Assembly: GCA_017460885.1 (NCBI GenBank)
Contig: JAFUAB010000041.1
Location: 1 to 64,000 of the forward strand
From: Lachnospiraceae bacterium
GTDB lineage: Bacteria; Bacillota; Clostridia; Lachnospirales; Lachnospiraceae
Direction of reading: 5' to 3'
DNA: 64,000 nucleotides
The translations under genes and the position numbers were made by a program. The notes under the pieces were generated by a model that saw nothing but the letters and a program-made list of their open reading frames with translations, did no database searches and was not told the DNA's origin. Shown in pieces: positions 60,301-64,000 of the stretch; positions within the stretch are counted from its first letter, which is position 1, and the number at the start of each line of letters is the position of its first letter.

Positions 60301-61916
60301 GGGCGTACGGAGGAATGGCCGGATGCGATATGCCTCCCAAAAACTGTCCGGTTTGCGGCAAGCCTCTGAACCGTGACGGATTTGATATTCCCTTTGAAAC
60401 CTTTCTGGGCTTCAACGGTGACAAGGAACCCGATATAGACCTTAATTTCTCAAGTGAATACCAGTCCAAGGCTCATGCTTATACCGAGGTTATCTTTGGA
60501 GCCGGACAGACCTACCGCGCGGGCACGATCTCTACTCTGGCGGGAAAGACGGCCTACGGTTATGCCAGTCATTACTACAGTGACAGACAGATCATCAAAA
60601 GGAGATGTGAGATAGAGAGGATCGCAGCCAGGTGTGAAGGCGCGCGTACCACGACCGGACAGCACCCTGGAGGGATCGTTGTATTGCCGGTAGGGGAGGA
60701 GATATATACGTTTACTCCGATACAGCATCCGGCGAACAAAGAGGATTCGGAATCCGTAACCACTCATTTCGATTACCATTCGATCGACCACAACCTGCTC
60801 AAGCTGGATATCCTGGGCAAGGACGACCCGACTCAGGTACGTATATTGTATGATCTGACGGGACTTGATCCGCTGGATGTACCGCTGGATGACGAGAAGG
60901 TCATGTCACTTTTCCAGAATACGGAGGCTCTTGGGATAACTCCCGCTGACATTGGTGGCACCAGGCTCGGATGTCTGGCGATCCCGGAATTCGGTACCGA
61001 TAACTGTATCAACATGGTGCTTGAGGCCAAACCACAGCATCTTTCAGATCTGATACGCATATCCGGACTGGGACATGGAGAGGGAGTCTGGGGAGATAAC
61101 GCCCAGACACTGATCCGGGACGGCAAGGCTACGATATCGACCGCCATATGCTGTCGTGACGATATTATGATCTACCTGATACAAAAGGGGTTGGAACCTG
61201 GCAAGTCATTTGATATTATGGAGAAGGTGCGTAAAGGTCAGGTTGCCAAGGGCAAGGTGGCCAAATGGGAATCCTGGAAGGAGGATATGAAGGCCCATGA
61301 TGTCCCCGACTGGTATATCTGGTCCTGCGAACAGATCAAGTACATGTTCCCGAAGGCTCACGCAGCGGCTTATGTGCTGATGGCATGGAGGATGGGATAT
61401 TACAAGATCTACTATCCGCTGGCTTTCTATACCACTTATTTTTCAATCAAGGAAACCGGCACCACCGGCGGTTTTTCATATGAAAAAATGGGAATGGGCA
61501 GGGGCGCGCTTGAGAAGACACTGTCGGAGCTGCGGGCCAAATCGAAGAACGAGAAGCTGGAGTCCAAAGAGAAGAATATGTACAGGGCGATCCGTGTGGC
61601 TGAGGAAATGTATGCCAGAGGGATAGAATTCGCTCCGATAGACATTATGAAAGCGGATTCGCGAAGATTTACCATCACCGATGACGGGCGGATCATGCCT
61701 TCCATCAACAGTATCGACGGCATCGGAGATGAACTTGCGGAATCGATAGCACATGCGGCAACCCAGGGTGAATTCCTTTCCAAGGACGAATTCAGAGCCC
61801 GTACCAAGGCTTCACAGACCAATGTTGAGAAGCTGTCCGAGCTGGGGATCATAGATCATCTTCCGCAGTCGGGTCAGCTGAGTATATTTGATTTTATGAA
61901 GGGAAACGTGAATTAA
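57357..61916 (+). CDS. polC: DNA polymerase III alpha subunit, PolC type
   Basis: A 1519-residue replicative polymerase of low-GC Gram-positives. N-terminal domain, then an OB fold (about 255-345), PHP domain (VELHCHTQMSELDAV, about 368), inserted DEDD exonuclease (VFDIETTGFSP about 477, with HRAVDDAE near 620), polymerase palm (GSRGSVGSS, about 942; DIDLNF about 1025), zinc site (YYCPECHYVDF and NCPVCGK) and tandem helix-hairpin-helix at the end. ATG 57357 is used; TTG 57351 is an alternative. About 80 more residues than B. subtilis PolC, mostly a low-complexity linker at about 180-230. Confidence 0.96.
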   Translation: MEPKLFFDVFPTIEVDQSITGLLGQTRIVRLGSADNGQIVRIYMTSDHLFTYRQATMVRNAIESKLSSNGRVRVYLYFKYNLSAQYNIPKLYDVYQDSILEEMKENDRVLYDMLNNASVDCSGDHDMHITLENGILQKEKTAKLEAVLTKIFTDRCGLDVHISITMNEPVDTEANKGWTGSWVRDTVAAPGTGAGQGSDNLPGETEGSAAAGENPDTVNMPGVQRQVRGGRNVKKAKTLTFSDDPNVIYRKDVTEDAQSIADIQGEIGDVIIHGQVSALETRGIKGDRTIVMFVITDFEDSIKVKIFVEDELLPELLGSLQDGKFVKLSGKALMDSFDHEISISSVSGIRLIPDFRATRMDTAEVKRVELHCHTQMSELDAVTPCAELVRRAYSWGMKALAITDHGVVHGFTDAFHTWQALWGKESEKRKAAGDPNPDPQDFFKIIYGCEAYLVDDLEKVVTGDLDRKIADQTYVVFDIETTGFSPVNDRIIEIGAVKIRGGEVIDRYSTFVNPEIPIPFDIETLTHINDNMVMGSPTIEHILPEFLEFIEGPDTVLVGHNVKFDVSFIRENMKRILHEELPYTYADTAGMARVVLPGHKKYTLDAVAKLLNVRLDTHHRAVDDAECTAWIYIDLMKKILAKGIEDFAGLNDFAESGTDIIKSLHPYHCIILAKNNTGRVNLYKLVSFAHLNYFSRVPRIPKSKLQEYREGLIIGSACEAGELFEALENRQSEEKIANIVEFYDYLEIQPVDNNRFMIASPKRRNINSEEDIRDINRAIVELGEKWNKPVVATCDVHFMDPEDNIYRKIVLAGHGFEDADDSPPLYLRTTDEMLQEFSYLGDKKAYEVVVVNTNMIADMIDSMSPVRPDKCPPVIPDSDKTLREICENKAHEIYGPDLPRVVEDRMEKELDSIIGNGFAVMYIIAQKLVWKSVEDGYLVGSRGSVGSSFVAFLAGISEVNSLAPHYYCPECHYVDFDSEEVRAYGGMAGCDMPPKNCPVCGKPLNRDGFDIPFETFLGFNGDKEPDIDLNFSSEYQSKAHAYTEVIFGAGQTYRAGTISTLAGKTAYGYASHYYSDRQIIKRRCEIERIAARCEGARTTTGQHPGGIVVLPVGEEIYTFTPIQHPANKEDSESVTTHFDYHSIDHNLLKLDILGKDDPTQVRILYDLTGLDPLDVPLDDEKVMSLFQNTEALGITPADIGGTRLGCLAIPEFGTDNCINMVLEAKPQHLSDLIRISGLGHGEGVWGDNAQTLIRDGKATISTAICCRDDIMIYLIQKGLEPGKSFDIMEKVRKGQVAKGKVAKWESWKEDMKAHDVPDWYIWSCEQIKYMFPKAHAAAYVLMAWRMGYYKIYYPLAFYTTYFSIKETGTTGGFSYEKMGMGRGALEKTLSELRAKSKNEKLESKEKNMYRAIRVAEEMYARGIEFAPIDIMKADSRRFTITDDGRIMPSINSIDGIGDELAESIAHAATQGEFLSKDEFRARTKASQTNVEKLSELGIIDHLPQSGQLSIFDFMKGNVN

Positions 61917-61961
61917 AGCGATCTCGCGCATTGACGTTCCGCTTCTGTTACAAAGAAGAAT

Positions 61962-62909
61962 ATGAAAAAAAAGATCACCCTGCCAAAGGAAAAAGATGAT
62001 AACGACATCCGGCTTGCACCGATGATGAAGGCACTGAAAACCTTTCATTCGGCAATGTCCGCTACGGATATGCAGGATGCGGAGGCCCTTGCGAAGCACC
62101 GTTCATCCCAGGAGATACTTTCACGTCTGGTCACACCCGCGGTTGCTGTATCGTATGAAAAGGATATGATCAAGAGTATCCCTGTCGAATGGGCCAGACC
62201 CGAGTTTGTTCACCGCGAACATCCCGTGATCCTGTATTGCCACGGCGGCGGATATACCTCCGGTGGTCTCGGATATGCCGGGATACTGGCCGGTAAGCTC
62301 GCCATGCATACAGGACTGGAGGTATGCACCTTTGAGTACAGGCTTGCCCCGGAGAATCCCTATCCGGCAGCGATTGAGGATGCTGTGGATGTCTGGAATC
62401 ATCTGATGTACCTTGGATACGGAGCACGTGATATTATCGTGGCGGGAGATTCTGCAGGCGGCAATATGGCTCTGGAGCTCACGCTCATCCTTCAGTCGCA
62501 GCGCAGGATGATGCCGGCGGGAATGATACTGATGAGTCCCTGGACCGATATGACCGCCAGCTCTTCGACATACGAAAAATACAAAGAAACGGATCCGATG
62601 CTTACATATGATTACGTATGCGGGGCCAGAGATGCCTATGCGGGAGCGGATATTGACTATACAAATCCTTCCCTGAGTCCGTTGTTTGCAGATCTGACCG
62701 AAATGCCCCCGACACTTATAGAAGTCGGGAGCAATGAGATATTGAGAGCGGACAGTGAGGATCTGTATAAGAAACTGCACAAAAACGGGTGTATAGCAAG
62801 ATTACGTGTATACAGCGGAGGCTGGCATGTTTTTCAGATCCTGCCTACACCGAGAGCGGCAAGGGCACTGGATGATGTCGCCGATTTCATCAGGGAAGTG
62901 GGTTTATAA
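61962..62909 (+). CDS. alpha/beta hydrolase, hormone-sensitive-lipase type
   Basis: A 315-residue esterase. VILYCHGGGYTSGG is the HGG oxyanion motif, VAGDSAGGNMAL the nucleophile elbow, SNEILRADSE carries the acid, and SGGWHVFQI the catalytic His. No signal peptide; probably a cytoplasmic carboxylesterase. The acyltransferase gene starts 6 bases after it, suggesting a joint role with acyl esters. Confidence 0.9.
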   Translation: MKKKITLPKEKDDNDIRLAPMMKALKTFHSAMSATDMQDAEALAKHRSSQEILSRLVTPAVAVSYEKDMIKSIPVEWARPEFVHREHPVILYCHGGGYTSGGLGYAGILAGKLAMHTGLEVCTFEYRLAPENPYPAAIEDAVDVWNHLMYLGYGARDIIVAGDSAGGNMALELTLILQSQRRMMPAGMILMSPWTDMTASSSTYEKYKETDPMLTYDYVCGARDAYAGADIDYTNPSLSPLFADLTEMPPTLIEVGSNEILRADSEDLYKKLHKNGCIARLRVYSGGWHVFQILPTPRAARALDDVADFIREVGL

Positions 62910-62915
62910 AAGATC

Positions 62916-64000
62916 TTGAGTGAAAATACATGGTATAAAACAGACAACGTAGCAAAGGTCTTTCTGGCGTCGCTCAACAGGAGAGACACAAGGACAATGC
63001 GTGTCAGCTGCACATTGACCGAGAGAGTCAATCCGGAATTTCTTCAGCAGGCTGTCGAATCCGCACTGGATGTCAGACCGCAGTTCAGAGTACGCATAAG
63101 AAGAGGTTTTTTCTGGCATTATATAGAGTCCACGGAGGCCCTGCCCAGGGTTTCCGAAGAGCATGATCGTCCGTGCCCCCTTTTGTACGGCAGGGAGTAC
63201 GGCGGTATTTTACATTTTGCGGTGACATATTTTAAGAACCGGATCAATCTCGATATGTTCCATGCACTGAGCGACGGAACGGGTGTTATGGAATTCCTGT
63301 ATGTTATTCTGGGCGAGTATATGAAGCTTGCCCATCCCGGGGAGATGGGAGATCTTTCGCTCGGGAGCGGCGCTTCCTACGGAGATATGACACAGAACGC
63401 TTTCAGCCAGTATTACGGTCAGAGCTCTGAGGGCGCCCAGATTCCTGTTACGGAGAATAAAAAGGCGTATCACCATCCCGGACGTAAGCTTCCCTATGAC
63501 CAGCTGCAGTTTCTTGAGATAGGGATGGACAGCTCTGAGATCATATCCCGGGCCAAAGCCATGGGAGTCGGACTGACGAGCTATCTCGGTGCTCTTCTTG
63601 TACTGGCAATGTACAAGGATATGCCTGCCCTGATGAAAAAAATGCCTATCACGGTAAGTCTTCCCGTTAATCTGAGGCAGTTTTTCTCATCTGAGACCTC
63701 ACGTAATTTCTTTAACAGCATAAACGTAGTGTTTGATCCGGGATCGGATATGACACCTGAGGGTATTGCCCATTCGTTTGAGAAACAGATGAAGGAAAAC
63801 CTGAAGCAGGAGAATATTGCGCATCAGATGGATGCGTATGAAAAGATCGAAAGATACTTTTTTATCCGAATGGTACCACTTGTTATTAAACAGCCGGTAG
63901 TCAGATATTTCTCACGGATGGAGAACAAGAGGATATCCTTTGTGATGTCGAATCTGGGCAAGTTTACGGTTGATGAGAGGCTGAAACCGTATATCGAATC
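62916..64000 (+). CDS. condensation-domain/alcohol acetyltransferase-like protein, partial
   Basis: TTG start at 62916; the gene runs off the window after about 361 codons. MFHALSDGTGVMEF is the HxxxDG catalytic motif of condensation and chloramphenicol-acetyltransferase-like enzymes, and PITVSLPVNLRQFFSSETSRNFFN and FVMSNLGKF match the later conserved strands of the alcohol acetyltransferase family. Reading TWYKTDNVAKVF as the opening agrees with that family. Substrate unknown. Confidence 0.8.
   Translation, partial: MSENTWYKTDNVAKVFLASLNRRDTRTMRVSCTLTERVNPEFLQQAVESALDVRPQFRVRIRRGFFWHYIESTEALPRVSEEHDRPCPLLYGREYGGILHFAVTYFKNRINLDMFHALSDGTGVMEFLYVILGEYMKLAHPGEMGDLSLGSGASYGDMTQNAFSQYYGQSSEGAQIPVTENKKAYHHPGRKLPYDQLQFLEIGMDSSEIISRAKAMGVGLTSYLGALLVLAMYKDMPALMKKMPITVSLPVNLRQFFSSETSRNFFNSINVVFDPGSDMTPEGIAHSFEKQMKENLKQENIAHQMDAYEKIERYFFIRMVPLVIKQPVVRYFSRMENKRISFVMSNLGKFTVDERLKPYIE

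Overview
The window looks like a Lachnospiraceae-type Clostridia chromosome. The right part carries the Firmicutes gene order pyrH-frr-uppS-cdsA-dxr-rseP ... ispG-polC, a PolC-type polymerase, a bactofilin and large secreted Ig/InlB-repeat proteins. Ribosome binding sites are strong AGGAGG types, and some starts are TTG or GTG. No tRNA, rRNA or CRISPR array was seen.

The left part (1 to about 38,500) is a decayed accessory region. Its main feature is a repeated super-structure. Platform I occurs three times (about 226-3170, 11058-14953, 19551-23470). Each copy has a hairpin, a minus-strand cargo gene, a conserved minus promoter (TTGCCA-N17-TACTCT/TATTAT), two large inverted repeats, a near-identical VanZ-like gene on the plus strand, and then a different plus-strand cargo gene. 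Platform II occurs twice (7708-9238, 16622-18620). Each copy has an imperfect palindrome, an array of about 21-bp degenerate repeats, a promoter (TTGAAA-N17-TATGAT type), cargo, a shared terminator block and the start of a recombinase-like gene. In both long copies platform II is followed by heptose/HAD gene pieces and then platform I, giving a period of about 8.5-8.9 kb. The same two cargo families, an Rpn/PD-(D/E)XK nuclease and a small protein plus retropepsin-like protease pair, each sit on either platform.

From 23.8 to 38.5 kb there are fragments of partition-like genes, a Thg1-like tRNA polymerase coupled to a metallophosphoesterase, isolated Rpn C-terminal mini-genes, Doc-Phd and HicAB toxin-antitoxin pairs, a broken second doc copy, and many frameshifted or truncated genes. 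A fourth hairpin copy (38141) lies close to where core genes resume.

The core part (38.6-64 kb, all plus strand) encodes D-Ala-D-Ala ligase, a 1370-residue secreted C1 peptidase behind a structured leader, a polysaccharide deacetylase, bactofilin, UMP kinase, ribosome recycling factor, isoprenoid and phospholipid enzymes (UppS, CdsA, Dxr, IspG), the RseP protease and PolC. A signalling trio (hybrid histidine kinase, PP2C phosphatase, Ser/Thr kinase) lies between rseP and ispG. The window ends in an alpha/beta hydrolase and a partial condensation-domain acyltransferase.
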